This document shows positions 17,610-27,686 of a stretch of 64,000 bases of DNA, piece by piece. The position numbers were made by a program, and so were the translations under genes. The notes under the pieces are model-generated. The model did not search any database. It was not told the DNA's origin and saw only the letters and a program-made list of their open reading frames with translations. Source of the stretch: Oxalobacteraceae bacterium AB_14 (GTDB lineage Bacteria > Pseudomonadota > Gammaproteobacteria > Burkholderiales > Burkholderiaceae_D). Location of the stretch: contig KB906726.1 in the NCBI GenBank assembly GCA_000381565.1, forward strand, positions 1-64,000, in the 5' to 3' direction. Each line of letters begins with the position of its first letter. The stretch's first letter is position 1.

Positions 17610-19322
17610 ATGATCGTAGGGATAGACCTCGGCACCACCAATAGCCTCATCGCGGTATGGGAAAACGGCGCCGCCCGCCTGATACCGAACAGCCTGGGCG
17701 ACGTCCTAACGCCGTCGTGCGTCAGCATCGACGACGACGGCAGCATCCTGGTCGGCCGCGCCGCGCGCGAACGCCTGCAGACCCACCCGCAACTCAGCGC
17801 CGCCGCCTTCAAGCGCCACATGGGTAGCGACAAGCAGATCACCCTCGGCAAGCGCGGCTTCCGGCCGGAGGAATTGTCGGCGCTGATCCTGCGCTCGCTG
17901 AAGGACGATGCCGAAGCCGCGCTGGGCCAGCCGGTCACCGAAGCGATCATCACCGTGCCTGCCTATTTCTCCGACGCCCAGCGCAAAGCCACGCGCGCGG
18001 CCGGCCAGTTGGCGGGCCTGAAGGTCGAACGCCTGCTCAACGAACCGACCGCCGCCGCGCTGGCCTACGGCATCCACTTGCGCGACAGCGAAAGTAAATT
18101 CCTGATATTCGACCTGGGCGGCGGCACCTTCGACGTCTCGGTGCTGGACTTGTTCGACAACGTGATGGAAGTGCGGGCCTCGGCCGGCGACAACTACCTG
18201 GGTGGCGAGGACTTCGTCGCCTGCCTGGTCGAGCGCTTTTTCGAGCACAACAAGATGTCCACGCTCTACAAGAACGATGCCGGCTTCATGCAGCGCCTGG
18301 GCGCGCAGGTGGAGGCGGCCAAGCGCGCGCTCAGCGACGCCGCCAGCACCACGATACGCATCAGCGACAACGGCGCAGATTTCGCGATGGAACTGGACGA
18401 GGCCGGGTTCGAAAAATACTGCGCGCCGCTGCTGGCGCGCCTGCGCGATCCGGTCGAACGCGCGCTGCGCGACGCCCAGCTGCCGAGCACCGAACTGGAC
18501 AACGTCGTGCTGGCCGGCGGCGCCACCCGCATGCCGATGGTGCGGCGCATGGTGGCGCGCATGTTCGGCCGCTTCCCTGCCTGCGACATCAACCCGGACG
18601 AGGTGGTCGCGCTGGGTGCGGCGGTGCAGGCCGGCCTCAAGGCCAAGGACGCGGCGCTGGACGAGGTGGTGATGACCGATGTGGCGCCCTACTCGCTGGG
18701 GATAGACACGTCGATGCGCCTGAGCCAGGACAGCTATTCGCACGGCCATTTCGATCCCATCATCGAGCGCAACAGCGTGGTGCCGGTCAGCCGCGTCAAG
18801 CGCTATTTCCCGCTGCACGATAGCCAGCGCCAGCTGGAAATCAATGTATTCCAGGGCGAGGCCCGCATGGCGGCCGACAATATCAAGCTGGGCCAGCTGC
18901 AGATCGCCCTGCCCGCCGGCGTCCGCGACGAGGGCGGTGTCGATGTGCGCTTCACCTACGACGTCAACGGCCTGCTGCAAGCCGAGGCAACCGTCCTCAA
19001 GACGGGCGACACCGTGTCGCTGCTCATCGAAGGCAATCCCGGCTTGTTGTCGGAGGATGACATCGCCCGGCGCTTTGCCGCCTTGTCGGCGCTGAAGATC
19101 CATCCGCGCGAGCAGATGGAAAACCGCACGCTGCTGGCGCGCGGCGAACGGCTCTACCAGCAGTTGCGCGGCAGCGCGCGGGAGCACCTGGGCGTGCAGA
19201 TCGTCCGCTTCGAACAGGCGCTGGAAACCCAGGACAAGCACCAGTTCGCCCCGGCCAGCAAGGCCTTCGCCCAGTTGCTCGACGAACTGGAGCACCAGAG
19301 CTTCCTTCAACCTAACGATTAG
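17610..19322 (+). CDS. hscC: HscC-type Hsp70 chaperone
   Basis: This 570-residue protein has an Hsp70 nucleotide-binding domain starting at residue 1 (IVGIDLGTTNSLIAVWENG) with phosphate loops FDLGGGTFDVSVLDL and VVLAGGATRMPMVRR, and a shortened substrate-binding domain (PYSLGIDTS, ERNSVVPVSR, NVFQGEARMAADN). Length and the absence of a long lid match HscC rather than DnaK. HscC proteins work with dedicated J-like partners instead of general DnaJ; the next gene, nine bases downstream, is a divergent J-like protein, which supports that pairing. Confidence 0.88.
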   Translation: MIVGIDLGTTNSLIAVWENGAARLIPNSLGDVLTPSCVSIDDDGSILVGRAARERLQTHPQLSAAAFKRHMGSDKQITLGKRGFRPEELSALILRSLKDDAEAALGQPVTEAIITVPAYFSDAQRKATRAAGQLAGLKVERLLNEPTAAALAYGIHLRDSESKFLIFDLGGGTFDVSVLDLFDNVMEVRASAGDNYLGGEDFVACLVERFFEHNKMSTLYKNDAGFMQRLGAQVEAAKRALSDAASTTIRISDNGADFAMELDEAGFEKYCAPLLARLRDPVERALRDAQLPSTELDNVVLAGGATRMPMVRRMVARMFGRFPACDINPDEVVALGAAVQAGLKAKDAALDEVVMTDVAPYSLGIDTSMRLSQDSYSHGHFDPIIERNSVVPVSRVKRYFPLHDSQRQLEINVFQGEARMAADNIKLGQLQIALPAGVRDEGGVDVRFTYDVNGLLQAEATVLKTGDTVSLLIEGNPGLLSEDDIARRFAALSALKIHPREQMENRTLLARGERLYQQLRGSAREHLGVQIVRFEQALETQDKHQFAPASKAFAQLLDELEHQSFLQPND

Positions 19323-19330
19323 TCCCAAGC

Positions 19331-20626
19331 ATGCGCGACACGATGCCCTTTCTTTTCCGGCTAGGCCTGAATGACGACGCCGACGCCCGCACCATACGCC
19401 GCGCCTATGCGCGCGAACTGAAACTGATCGACCAGGAGCGCGACGCCGCCGGTTTCCAGGAGTTGCGCGAGGCCTACGAGGCCGCGCTGCACTGGGCCGA
19501 CTATCGGCACCGCGAACCGGCGCCGGCGCCGCTCCAGCCGGCGCCGCCCATTGTGAATTTCGGCATGCCGCGCACGCCGGTAACGCTGGGCAAAATACAG
19601 CGCGCCGATGCTGCGCCCCGCCACGCACCGGCCTCCGTACCGGGCGGCGATCCGCGCCTGTGCGCAGAACAGGCTTTCCGCACTTTTGCGGCAGCCGTCG
19701 CGGCACTGCAACGCGATCATCCCGGACAACATCTGCCGCGCTGGCAGGCCACGCTGCAACACAGCCTGGAGGACGAACAGTTGTTGAACCTGACGGCGCG
19801 CACCCTGTTCGAGTCGCATATCGCGCAGCTGCTGGCCGGCGGCTGGCGGCCGGGACACGAAATGCTGTTTGCCGCCGCCATCGAGGTCTTTCATTGGTCC
19901 GACGACCAACGCCGGCTGCTGCAACTGGGAGCGGCCGGCTCCAGGATCAATCAGGCGATTAAAGAGATGAGTGGTCTCGATACGCTGCCTGAGTCTCAGC
20001 AGATGAACCACCGGACTGCGATGGCGCTGCTGCGCACGGCAAGCGAACCGACCACGCAGCAATTGCGCGACGCCATGCCGTATGTGGAAAACCTGATGAG
20101 CTACTTCCCCGTCTGGATGTCGTTGATGGTCGATCTGGAGACGGTCGCGCAATGGCGGGGGCGCTATGAGTCGCTACCCGCAGGGAAGAAGAAACCGGAG
20201 GCCAAGGCCAACACCGGCGCAAGCAGTCCATGGACGACCTGGATCACGGTCGTGTTTATCCTCAACATGGTACGCATAGTGTTCAGCAATTATTCCGCGC
20301 CGTCGGCGCCGCCGCAAGCCATCCCCGCCAGCATTCCATCGTCGCTCGTTATTCCGGCGCCGCAGCTGTCCCCCTATCAAATGAAGCTCATCGAAGCCAG
20401 GATACCGCGCCTGCCCGTGAGCGCGCCGGGTACCGGCCCGCATCAGGCAAACTTCCGCGTGGAACTGGATGAGAATGGCGGGATCTACTTGCTGGTCATG
20501 CTGAGTACGTCCGGCAGCAGCATCTATGACTATGCCGTCTCCAAGGCAATCCGCGAGTCCGCGCCATTCCCGCAGGAGACGCCGAGGAAGTTTGAAGTGT
20601 CGCTCACCGAACCGACAAATCCGTAA
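19331..20626 (+). CDS. J-like membrane protein with TonB-type C-terminus
   Basis: This 431-residue protein starts with a J-domain-like hairpin (DARTIRRAYARELKLIDQE, then GFQELREAYEAAL) in which the canonical HPD tripeptide is absent. A middle helical region follows, then one membrane helix (WTTWITVVFILNMVRIVF near residue 300) and a C-terminal domain resembling TonB/TolA C-termini (FRVELDENGGIYLLVML and SSIYDYAVSKAIRESAPFP). It is next to hscC and is likely its partner, with the J-like part in the cytoplasm and the C-terminal domain outside. An ATG at 19343 is an alternative start. Confidence 0.72.
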   Translation: MRDTMPFLFRLGLNDDADARTIRRAYARELKLIDQERDAAGFQELREAYEAALHWADYRHREPAPAPLQPAPPIVNFGMPRTPVTLGKIQRADAAPRHAPASVPGGDPRLCAEQAFRTFAAAVAALQRDHPGQHLPRWQATLQHSLEDEQLLNLTARTLFESHIAQLLAGGWRPGHEMLFAAAIEVFHWSDDQRRLLQLGAAGSRINQAIKEMSGLDTLPESQQMNHRTAMALLRTASEPTTQQLRDAMPYVENLMSYFPVWMSLMVDLETVAQWRGRYESLPAGKKKPEAKANTGASSPWTTWITVVFILNMVRIVFSNYSAPSAPPQAIPASIPSSLVIPAPQLSPYQMKLIEARIPRLPVSAPGTGPHQANFRVELDENGGIYLLVMLSTSGSSIYDYAVSKAIRESAPFPQETPRKFEVSLTEPTNP

Positions 20627-20660
20627 ACAGGACTCTCCCCCGGCATCGGCGGCATAAGGG

Positions 20661-20703
20661 CGCCCCTCCGAAAATTTCATCGGCAGGCTTTTTGAGAGGG
20701 GCG
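20661..20703. terminator. hairpin between convergent genes
   Basis: CGCCCCTC (20661-20668) pairs with GAGGGGCG (20696-20703) around a 27-base loop. It stands between the J-like gene and the convergent GST gene. No long T-run follows either arm, so termination is likely but not certain. Confidence 0.45.
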
Positions 20704-20785
20704 TCCATCAAGAGGATAGTGACAGGTTTAGAACACTACACTTCCACGAATATGAACTGCAATCCGCAATCAGATGCCGTCTAGC

Positions 20786-21451
20786 CTAGGTCGGCGACTC
20801 TGTCGCCGGCCGCGACGATACACCTTGCGCCAATGCGGCAGCCTGCTCGGCGGCCTGCGCGCGCAGGAAGGCGGGACGCTGGCGCAGTCGCTGCCAGTAG
20901 GCGGCGACTGCCGGTGTGAAGGAGGTGTGCAATCCCAGTTGTTCGGCCAGCAGCAGCGCGTAGCCGACCGAGACATCGGCCGCCGTGAAGCGGCCGGCAG
21001 ACAGGAACTGGTTCTGCTCCAGGCGCGGCGTCAGCGTTTTCAGGCGCGACAAAAACCAGCGCGAATAATCCTCCACCACCTGCGGCTGCAAGCGCTCCGG
21101 CGATTCGAAGCGGCTGTAGCGCAGCACCAGCGTTTGCGGAAAGGTTAGCGTGGCTTCGCCAAAGTGCAGATAGTTCAACCACGCGCCGTAGTCCGCCTCG
21201 TCCAGCGCGACGTTCAGCTGCGCCGCCGGATGGCGCTCGGCCAGGTACTGGCAGATCGCCGCCGATTCCGTCATCCGCATGTCGCCGTCGAAGAAGGCCG
21301 GCACGGTGCCGCAGGGGTTGATGTCGAGGTAGGACTTGTCATGCACGCGCGGCGGGAAAGCCATCACGCGCAACTCATATGGCAGCCCAAGCTCCTCGAG
21401 CATCCACAACGGACGGAAGGAGCGTGCTGCGATGCTATGGTAGAGAATCAT
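20786..21451 (-). CDS. glutathione S-transferase family protein
   Basis: This 221-residue protein has the GST fold: an N-terminal thioredoxin-like half (ILYHSIAARSFRPLWMLEELG; the Ser is in the position of the catalytic residue), a cis-proline in GTVPAFFDG, the glutathione-binding MTESAAICQYLAE, and an all-helical C-terminal half with the FTAADVSVGYALLL motif. I chose the ATG at 21451 because the fold begins there; an upstream extension to 21574 overlaps the divergent higA control region. Substrate unknown. Confidence 0.86.
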   Translation of the reverse strand: MILYHSIAARSFRPLWMLEELGLPYELRVMAFPPRVHDKSYLDINPCGTVPAFFDGDMRMTESAAICQYLAERHPAAQLNVALDEADYGAWLNYLHFGEATLTFPQTLVLRYSRFESPERLQPQVVEDYSRWFLSRLKTLTPRLEQNQFLSAGRFTAADVSVGYALLLAEQLGLHTSFTPAVAAYWQRLRQRPAFLRAQAAEQAAALAQGVSSRPATESPT

Positions 21452-21547
21452 GTAGCGCCCATTGAAGATTCCGATCATGTAAATTCTATCATTGACCGAG
21501 TCGCCATCCTGATGGAGCATCAGGACTATCACTGCAAAGGAAATACC

Positions 21548-21859
21548 ATGGCACGCATGTTTAATCCGCCGCATCCGGGCCTGACCTTACGCGATGACGT
21601 TTTGCCCGCGCTAGGATTAACCGTTACTGAAGCGGCGCAACAGCTGGACGTCAACCGTGTGAAGCTGTCCCGCGTCCTCAATGGGCGCGCTGCCATTTCA
21701 CCTGAAATGGCTTTGCGGCTTGAGGCTTGGCTAGGCGTAGAGCGCGGCGGTGACGCCCGCCTTTGGCTGGCAGAGCAAAGTGCCTACGATGTTTGGCAAG
21801 CTGCACAACGCTTCCTGGATACTCCGATGCAGGTTCAGCCCGCCCCTTTGGCGGCCTGA
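21548..21859 (+). CDS. higA: HigA-family antitoxin, orphan
   Basis: This 103-residue XRE-type DNA-binding protein has the HigA N-terminal signature FNPPHPGLTLRDDVLPALG and a helix-turn-helix (VTEAAQQLDVNRVKLSRVLNGR). HigA normally neutralises and represses a HigB toxin encoded just upstream. Here no higB is present; the codons immediately before the start read EHQDYH in frame, similar to the DYH end of HigB proteins, so a toxin remnant is possible. A ribosome binding site (AAAGGAAA) lies six bases upstream of the ATG. Confidence 0.8.
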   Translation: MARMFNPPHPGLTLRDDVLPALGLTVTEAAQQLDVNRVKLSRVLNGRAAISPEMALRLEAWLGVERGGDARLWLAEQSAYDVWQAAQRFLDTPMQVQPAPLAA

Positions 21860-21871
21860 ACTGCAAGCTGC

Positions 21872-23251
21872 TTATTTCCCGATACAGAAACGCGAGAAGA
21901 TCACACCCAGCAAATCATCCGACGAAAACGCGCCGGTGATGCTCGACAGCTGCACCTGCGCCAGCCGCAGCTCTTCCGCGAACAGGTCCAGCGACTGGTC
22001 GTTCTGCGCCGCGTGTTCGCCGGCCCGTTCCAGATGGGCGCCGGCGTTCTTCAGCGCGATCAGGTGGCGTTCGCGCGCCAGGTACAGCGATTCGCCGGTC
22101 TGCTGCCAGCCGGCGATGCGCAGCAGCTCGGCGCGCAGCAGGTCGATGCCGATGTGCTCGTGCGCCGACAGGTACACATGCGTGGCGTCGTCCATCGGAT
22201 CGACGCCCGGCTTGTGGCCCGACAGGTCGATCTTGTTCCAGATGCGCAGCACCGGCACGCCGGGCGGGAAGGCGGCGACGATGCCCTCGTCCGCGCGCGT
22301 CGGGCCGTGGTCGGCGTCCAGCAGGTGCAGGATGACGTCGGCCTTGCCGACCTCGCCCCAGGTGCGCTCGATGCCGATGCGCTCGACCACGTCGACGCCG
22401 TCGTCGATCGCGCGGATGCCGGCGGTGTCGATGATGTTGAGAGGGATGCCTTCAATCTGGATGGTCTCGGTCACCTTGTCGCGCGTGGTGCCGGCGATCG
22501 GCGTGACGATGGCCACGTCCGTGCCCGCCAGCGCGTTCAGCAGCGACGACTTGCCGACGTTGGGCTGGCCGACCAGCACCACGTTCAAGCCCTCGCGCAG
22601 CAGCGCGCCCTGCGAGGCCTGCTTGAACACCAGCTCCAGCGCATTGACGATGCCGGCCAGCTGGCCGCGCGCGTCGGATTTTTCCAGGAAGTCGATTTCC
22701 TCTTCCGGGAAGTCCAAGGTGGCTTCGACCAGCATGCGCAGGCCGGTCACGCCGTCCACCAGCGCGTTGACCGTCTTCGAGAACGCGCCCGACAGCGATT
22801 GCGACGCCGACTTGGCCGCCGCCTCGGTGGAGGCGTCGATCAGGTCGGCCACGGCCTCGGCCTGCGCCAGGTCGAGCTTGTCGTTGAGGTAGGCGCGCCG
22901 GGTGAACTCGCCCGGCTCGGCCAGCCGCAGGCCCAGTCCGGCGCCCGCCTCCAGCACGCGCGCCAGCAGCAGCTGCAGCACGATGGGGCCGCCGTGGCCC
23001 TGCAGTTCCAGCACGTCTTCCCCGGTGTAGGAATGCGGCCCCTTGAACCAGATGGCGATGCCCTGGTCGATCAGCGCGCCGTCGGCCTGCTTGAACGGGA
23101 TGTAGGTGGCGTGGCGCGGCTGCAGGGCGGTGGTTCCGAACAGCGCGGCGATCAGCGCTTGCAGGTTCTTGCCGGAGGCGCGTACCACGCCAATGCCGCC
23201 GCGGCCCGGTGCGGTGGCGATGGCGGCGATGGGGGAAGAGTCGATATTCAT
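21872..23251 (-). CDS. mnmE: tRNA modification GTPase MnmE
   Basis: This 459-residue enzyme, with MnmG, installs the carboxymethylaminomethyl group at U34 of certain tRNAs. The N-terminal folate-binding domain starts at [17 protein letters not shown]; the G domain has P-loop [12 protein letters not shown], switch TxAGTTRD, and NKID motifs; the C-terminal FSRFCIGK with its catalytic cysteine is intact. The ATG at 23251 matches the family start; a longer frame upstream crosses a terminator and is rejected. It is the last gene of the conserved leftward origin cluster. Confidence 0.95.
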   Translation of the reverse strand: MNIDSSPIAAIATAPGRGGIGVVRASGKNLQALIAALFGTTALQPRHATYIPFKQADGALIDQGIAIWFKGPHSYTGEDVLELQGHGGPIVLQLLLARVLEAGAGLGLRLAEPGEFTRRAYLNDKLDLAQAEAVADLIDASTEAAAKSASQSLSGAFSKTVNALVDGVTGLRMLVEATLDFPEEEIDFLEKSDARGQLAGIVNALELVFKQASQGALLREGLNVVLVGQPNVGKSSLLNALAGTDVAIVTPIAGTTRDKVTETIQIEGIPLNIIDTAGIRAIDDGVDVVERIGIERTWGEVGKADVILHLLDADHGPTRADEGIVAAFPPGVPVLRIWNKIDLSGHKPGVDPMDDATHVYLSAHEHIGIDLLRAELLRIAGWQQTGESLYLARERHLIALKNAGAHLERAGEHAAQNDQSLDLFAEELRLAQVQLSSITGAFSSDDLLGVIFSRFCIGK

Positions 23252-23265
23252 AGGGGAATTGTAAA

Positions 23266-23300
23266 GTAAAAAAAAGCCCGCGATTAACACGGGCTTTTCT
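23266..23300 (-). terminator. intrinsic terminator after yidC
   Basis: On the minus strand an AGCCCG...CGGGCT stem with a short loop is followed by a run of eight T residues, directly after the yidC stop and only about 15 bases before mnmE. It should end most yidC transcripts, so mnmE needs read-through; TACAAT just before the mnmE ATG could be a -10 element, but I see no matching -35. Confidence 0.75.
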
Positions 23301-23315
23301 GCAACAAGCTTGCTA

Positions 23316-25010
23316 TCAGGAGTTGGCGGCCGTCGCCGGCGCAAACTTCTTGGAGATCACGTACTGCTGGGCGATCGACAGCACGTTGTTCACCACCCAG
23401 TACAGCACCAGGCCGGACGGGAAGAAGAAGAACATGACCGAGAACGCCAGCGGCATGAACAGCATCATCTTCGCTTGCATCGGATCGGCAGGCGCCGGGT
23501 TCAGCTTGGTGGTGATGAACATCGAGATCGCATACAGCACCGGCAGGATGTACCAGGGGTCTGGCGCGGCCAGGTTGGTGATCCAGCCGATCCACGGCGC
23601 GCCGCGTATCTCCACCGACGCCTGCAGCACCCAGTACAGGGCGATGAAGACCGGCATCTGCACCAGGATCGGCAGGCAGCTGCCCATCGGGTTGATCTTC
23701 TCGGTCTTGTACAGCTCCATGGTGGCCTGGTTCATCTTGGCCGGATCGCCTTTGTAGCGCTCGCGGATCGCCTGCATCTTCGGCGTGACCAGCTTGACCT
23801 TGGCCATGCTGCGGTAACCGGCGGCCGACAGCGGGAAGAACGCCAGCTTGATCAGGATGGTGAAGGCGATGATGGTCCAGCCCCAGTTGCCCAGCACCTG
23901 GTGGATGTGGTCCATGACCCAGAAGATGGGCTTGGCGATGATGGTCAGCCAGCCATAGTCCTTGACCAGTTCCAGGCCGGGGGAGACCTGTTCCAGCAGC
24001 TTCGCTTGCTGCGGGCCGGAGTACAGCTTGGCCTCGTTGCTCACGGTGGCGCCCGGCGCCAGCGTGCCCAGCTGCTGGATGGTGCCGATCGCGTACTGGT
24101 TGGTCGTCACTTTCTTGGTGAAGATGGTGCGCGCCAGCTTGTCCTGCGGGACGAAGGCCGAGACGAAGAAGTGCTGCGAGATCGCGAACCAGCCGTTGTC
24201 GGCCTTGGTCGGGTGATCCTGCACGGCGTCCTTGCCGGTCTTGGCGGCTTCGGCGGCTTCTTTTTCCAGCGTGTCGAACTTCAGCTTCTTGTAGTGGTCT
24301 TCGGCGGTGTACAGCGTCGGGCCGGTGTAGCTGCTGTTGAAGTAGGAGTCGCCGGCCGGCTTGCTGCCGTCGTGGACCAGTTGCAGGTACAGCTCAGGCT
24401 TGACCGGGGCGGCGCCGACGTTGGTCACGTCGTGGCGCACGTCGATCGTGTAGTCGCCGCGCTTGAAGGTGTAGGTCTTGGTCAGCTTGACGCCGCCCGA
24501 TTCCGCTTCCAGCACCAGTTGCACCTGGTTGGCGTCGCCCAGCATGCGCGGGCCAGGCTTGGCGACAAAGCCGGTCTGGTGGTTCGGCAGGCCGGCGGCG
24601 CCGATCAGGCCGGTTTGGGCCAGATAGGTCCTGCCGGTGCCGGCGTCGACGTCGAACAGCACCTCGTTCTTGGTGGGGTCGACGCCGTCCTTGAACTTCA
24701 GCAGTTCCAGGCGCTTGATGGTGCCGCCCAGGGTGTCGACGTCGACCCGGAACAGATCGGTGGTGACGGTGATGCGCTCACTCTTGAACGGCTCGGCCGC
24801 TGCGGGCGCGCCCGGCAGTGCCGAAGCGGCGGCGGCGGCCGCGGTGGCGGCCGGCAGTTCGGATTTCTTCGCTTCCGCGGCCTTGGCGGTCTGCGCCGGG
24901 GCGGGAGCAAACATGGAAGGTTTGCCTGTCGAGACCATCCAGTTGTTCCAAAGAACTACCAGCGACAGGGCAAACACGATCCACAGGATGGTACGTTTAT
25001 TGATATCCAT
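23316..25010 (-). CDS. yidC: membrane protein insertase YidC
   Basis: This 564-residue insertase places proteins in the inner membrane, alone or with Sec. It starts [21 protein letters not shown] (first helix, given here in part as an N-terminal anchor), has a large periplasmic beta domain (about residues 60-340), and ends with the conserved five-helix core ([17 protein letters not shown], then [17 protein letters not shown]). Length is normal for Gram-negative YidC. It lies 11 bases after yidD in the rpmH-rnpA-yidD-yidC order universal near the origin. Confidence 0.96.
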   Translation of the reverse strand: MDINKRTILWIVFALSLVVLWNNWMVSTGKPSMFAPAPAQTAKAAEAKKSELPAATAAAAAASALPGAPAAAEPFKSERITVTTDLFRVDVDTLGGTIKRLELLKFKDGVDPTKNEVLFDVDAGTGRTYLAQTGLIGAAGLPNHQTGFVAKPGPRMLGDANQVQLVLEAESGGVKLTKTYTFKRGDYTIDVRHDVTNVGAAPVKPELYLQLVHDGSKPAGDSYFNSSYTGPTLYTAEDHYKKLKFDTLEKEAAEAAKTGKDAVQDHPTKADNGWFAISQHFFVSAFVPQDKLARTIFTKKVTTNQYAIGTIQQLGTLAPGATVSNEAKLYSGPQQAKLLEQVSPGLELVKDYGWLTIIAKPIFWVMDHIHQVLGNWGWTIIAFTILIKLAFFPLSAAGYRSMAKVKLVTPKMQAIRERYKGDPAKMNQATMELYKTEKINPMGSCLPILVQMPVFIALYWVLQASVEIRGAPWIGWITNLAAPDPWYILPVLYAISMFITTKLNPAPADPMQAKMMLFMPLAFSVMFFFFPSGLVLYWVVNNVLSIAQQYVISKKFAPATAANS

Positions 25011-25021
25011 TAGGCTATTTG

Positions 25022-25291
25022 TCAGGAGTGGTTGCAACCGCGAGCGGTCGTAGAAGAGGATTTTTTGTCACCGGGTGCCCCCAAGGGGACCGGATCGTGG
25101 CCGCCATAATTCCAGGGATTGCAGCGGCACACGCGCTTGACCGCCAGCAGGCTGCCCTTGGCGGCGCCGTGCACCTGCAACGCTTCCAGCGCATAGTTCG
25201 AGCAGCTCGGATAAAACCGGCAGCGCGGCGTCATCATCGGGCTGATGGCCAGCTGGTAAAAGCGCAGCAGGAAGCGGAGCAGTTTTTTCAT
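25022..25291 (-). CDS. yidD: membrane protein insertion efficiency factor YidD
   Basis: This 89-residue protein has the family signature [15 protein letters not shown] followed by KRVCRCNPW, with three conserved cysteines, and an N-terminal amphipathic helix ([18 protein letters not shown]). It assists YidC-dependent insertion. The ATG at 25291 overlaps the rnpA stop by four bases. The C-terminus is short and slightly basic, as usual. Confidence 0.93.
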   Translation of the reverse strand: MKKLLRFLLRFYQLAISPMMTPRCRFYPSCSNYALEALQVHGAAKGSLLAVKRVCRCNPWNYGGHDPVPLGAPGDKKSSSTTARGCNHS

Positions 25292-25740
25292 GATGCCACA
25301 GATGGAGGCGGCGGCGCCGAAGGCAAGGCCGGTTTCGGCAGCTTGGCCACCTTGGCCTGCGCGAACAGACGTGCCAGTTCCACCCGCAAAGCCGCTTTCA
25401 GCTTGGCAGTGGTGGCCGGCCCGTCCTTGCTGTTGACCGGCTTGGCCAGGCGGATCAGGCAATCGATCGCCGGCAGGCTGGTCTGGCGGAACAGTTCGCG
25501 GGTCACGCGCTTGATCGTGTTGCGCGTGACGGCGCGCGGCGCAAATCGCTTGGCCACAACGACGCCCAGCCGCGCATGCGGCAATTCATTCAGACGGGTG
25601 TAGAGCACGAAGTGCGCGCTTTTTTGGGTAGGGCGCAAACGAAAAACGGATGAAAATTCATCCGTTTTAACGATACGCCGAACGCGCGCGAAGTCGTGTG
25701 AACCTTCGCCTGTCGAGCCGCTTGAAATACAGCTTTCCAC
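25288..25740 (-). CDS. rnpA: ribonuclease P protein component
   Basis: This protein is the basic cofactor of the RNase P ribozyme, which removes 5' leaders from tRNA precursors. The core reads [17 protein letters not shown], and the RNR-type motif is [18 protein letters not shown] with [11 protein letters not shown]. The start is uncertain: GTG at 25740 (used here) or TTG at 25755, eight bases after the rpmH stop; neither has a clear ribosome binding site, so translation is probably coupled to rpmH. The C-terminal tail is proline/alanine-rich and longer than usual. Confidence 0.9.
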   Translation of the reverse strand: MESCISSGSTGEGSHDFARVRRIVKTDEFSSVFRLRPTQKSAHFVLYTRLNELPHARLGVVVAKRFAPRAVTRNTIKRVTRELFRQTSLPAIDCLIRLAKPVNSKDGPATTAKLKAALRVELARLFAQAKVAKLPKPALPSAPPPPSVAS

Positions 25741-25763
25741 GCGATCAGCTAACAAGCGATGGC

Positions 25764-25898
25764 TTATACAGCCAGACGCTTGCGGCCTTTGGCGCGACGT
25801 GCGTTAAGCACTTGGCGGCCGCCACGGGTAGCCATACGTGCGCGGAAGCCGTGGGTACGCTTACGGCGTACAACGGAAGGTTGGTAAGTACGTTTCAT
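25764..25898 (-). CDS. rpmH: 50S ribosomal protein L34
   Basis: This 44-residue, highly basic protein is L34: it begins [18 protein letters not shown] and ends [11 protein letters not shown]. It is a structural component of the large ribosomal subunit and leads the leftward operon rpmH-rnpA-yidD-yidC. Its upstream region is shared with the putative replication origin. Confidence 0.97.
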   Translation of the reverse strand: MKRTYQPSVVRRKRTHGFRARMATRGGRQVLNARRAKGRKRLAV

Positions 25899-26094
25899 GT
25901 TGGTCTCGCTAAAAGCAGAAAAAAATGCAAAATCGGGTTGTGGCCCCGTCAGTTTTTGGTGCCAATGACACTTCGCGCACCCATGCCAACGCTACCGGCA
26001 CAAGCTGGGTCCATCTCATCGCCCGCTAAATCCACGCTTACTCCATATTGACGTTCATGTGAATAAACTAGGAATACGGGCGGGGAACCCTGAA

Positions 26095-26103
26095 TTATCA
26101 ACA
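26095..26103 (+). promoter_or_regulatory. DnaA box (one mismatch)
   Basis: TTATCAACA differs at one base from the DnaA consensus TTATCCACA and lies within the gap between rpmH and dnaA. Confidence 0.5.
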
Positions 26104-26184
26104 TTTCGGTCCCGCTTGTCAACAACTGATGGTCTCCGGCCGCCATTCGCGGGCCGCCTAAAGTGCGAAAATAAGCGTCGTGCC

Positions 26185-26193
26185 TGTGGATAA
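26185..26193 (-). promoter_or_regulatory. DnaA box (perfect)
   Basis: TGTGGATAA is the exact complement of TTATCCACA, 92 bases before the dnaA start. It could serve replication initiation and autoregulation of dnaA. Confidence 0.65.
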
Positions 26194-26284
26194 CTTGGGC
26201 CGGCGAGAGTAGAATAGCGCGTTACGTGTGGCGAACCCAGGTTCGCCGACACCCTTATCAGCAGTAGAGAATAGATAAAGATTC

Positions 26285-27682
26285 ATGGAAAATTTCTGGC
26301 AGACCTGCTCCGCCCAGCTGGAGCTGGAGCTGACGCCGCAACAATTCAGCGCGTGGATAAAACCGCTCATCCCCCTCGACTACGAGGCGGGCAAGTTGCG
26401 TGTGGCCGCGCCCAACCGGTTCAAGCTGGACTGGGTCAAGACCCAGTTCGCCAGCCGCATCACGGCCCTGGCCTGCCAGTATTGGGAAGCGCCGACCGAG
26501 GTGCAGTTCGTGCTCGATCCGCGTTTGTCCATGCCGAAAAAGGCCGCGACCGTGGCGCCCGTACCCGACCACAACGGTGGCGTCCCGAGCGGCAACGCGC
26601 GCATGGCCGATCCGGTGCCGTCGGTGCCGGAGTTGCCGGCTTCGGCCGCGCCGCGCCGCGAACAGAGCCGCATCAACACCGACCTGACCTTCGACAGCTT
26701 CGTCACCGGTAAGGCCAACCAGCTGGCGCGCGCCGCCGCGATCCAGGTGGCCAACAACCCGGGCGTGTCGTACAACCCGCTGTTCTTCTACGGCGGCGTC
26801 GGCCTGGGTAAGACCCACTTGATCCACGCGATCGGCAACCAGGTGATGGCCGACCAGCCGGGCGCCAAGATCCGCTACATCCACGCCGAGCAGTACGTGC
26901 GCGACGTGGTGACGGCCTACCAGCGCAAGGGCTTCGACGACTTCAAGCATTACTATCATTCGCTCGACATGCTGCTGATCGATGATATCCAGTTCTTCGG
27001 CGGCAAAAGCCGCACGCAGGAAGAGTTCTTCTATGCGTTCGAAGCGCTGATCGCCGCCAAGAAGCAGATCATCATCACCTCGGATACCTATCCGAAGGAA
27101 ATCACCGGCATGGACGACCGCCTGATCTCGCGCTTCGATTCCGGCCTGACGGTGGCGATCGAGCCGCCGGAGCTGGAAATGCGCGTGGCGATTCTGTTGA
27201 AAAAAGCCAAGCAGGAAGGGGTCACGTTCTCGGACGACGTCGCCTTCTTCGTGGCCAAGCACCTGCGCTCGAACGTGCGCGAGCTGGAAGGCGCGCTGCG
27301 CAAGATCCTGGCGTACTCGCGCTTCCACGGCAAGGACATCACGATCGACATCGTGAAAGAAGCGCTGAAGGATCTGCTGTCGGTGCAGAACCGCCAGATC
27401 TCGGTGGAAAACATCCAGAAGACGGTGGCGGACTTCTTCAACATCAAGGTGGCCGACATGTACTCCAAGCGTCGCCCGGCCAACATCGCGCGGCCGCGCC
27501 AGATCGCAATGTACCTGGCCAAGGAGCTGACGCAGAAGAGCCTGCCGGAGATCGGCGAACTGTTCGGTGGCCGCGACCACACCACCGTGCTGCACGCCGT
27601 GCGCAAGATCGCGCTGGACCGCACCAAGAACCCGGAATGCAACCACGAGCTGCACGTGCTGGAGCAAACCTTGAAGGGCTGA
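26285..27682 (+). CDS. dnaA: chromosomal replication initiator DnaA
   Basis: This 465-residue AAA+ initiator binds DnaA boxes and opens the origin. Domain I is at residues 1-90 ([21 protein letters not shown]), a short linker follows, the ATPase domain has Walker [10 protein letters not shown] and Walker [10 protein letters not shown], and the C-terminal DNA-binding domain ends with the signature [15 protein letters not shown]. Length is typical for betaproteobacteria. A REP-like palindrome follows its stop. Confidence 0.98.
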   Translation: MENFWQTCSAQLELELTPQQFSAWIKPLIPLDYEAGKLRVAAPNRFKLDWVKTQFASRITALACQYWEAPTEVQFVLDPRLSMPKKAATVAPVPDHNGGVPSGNARMADPVPSVPELPASAAPRREQSRINTDLTFDSFVTGKANQLARAAAIQVANNPGVSYNPLFFYGGVGLGKTHLIHAIGNQVMADQPGAKIRYIHAEQYVRDVVTAYQRKGFDDFKHYYHSLDMLLIDDIQFFGGKSRTQEEFFYAFEALIAAKKQIIITSDTYPKEITGMDDRLISRFDSGLTVAIEPPELEMRVAILLKKAKQEGVTFSDDVAFFVAKHLRSNVRELEGALRKILAYSRFHGKDITIDIVKEALKDLLSVQNRQISVENIQKTVADFFNIKVADMYSKRRPANIARPRQIAMYLAKELTQKSLPEIGELFGGRDHTTVLHAVRKIALDRTKNPECNHELHVLEQTLKG

Positions 27683-27686
27683 CAAC

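Larger units (their letters stand above)
25899..26284. other. putative replication origin region (oriC)
   Basis: This 386-base gap between rpmH and dnaA is AT-richer than its flanks, and gene direction switches here from leftward to rightward, the classic origin layout. DnaA-box-like sites are TTATCAACA at 26095-26103 (one mismatch from TTATCCACA), TTGTCAACA at 26116-26124 (two mismatches), and TGTGGATAA at 26185-26193 (perfect, inverted). Promoters for rpmH and dnaA must also lie here. The number of strong boxes is small, so the origin assignment rests partly on context. Confidence 0.65.
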
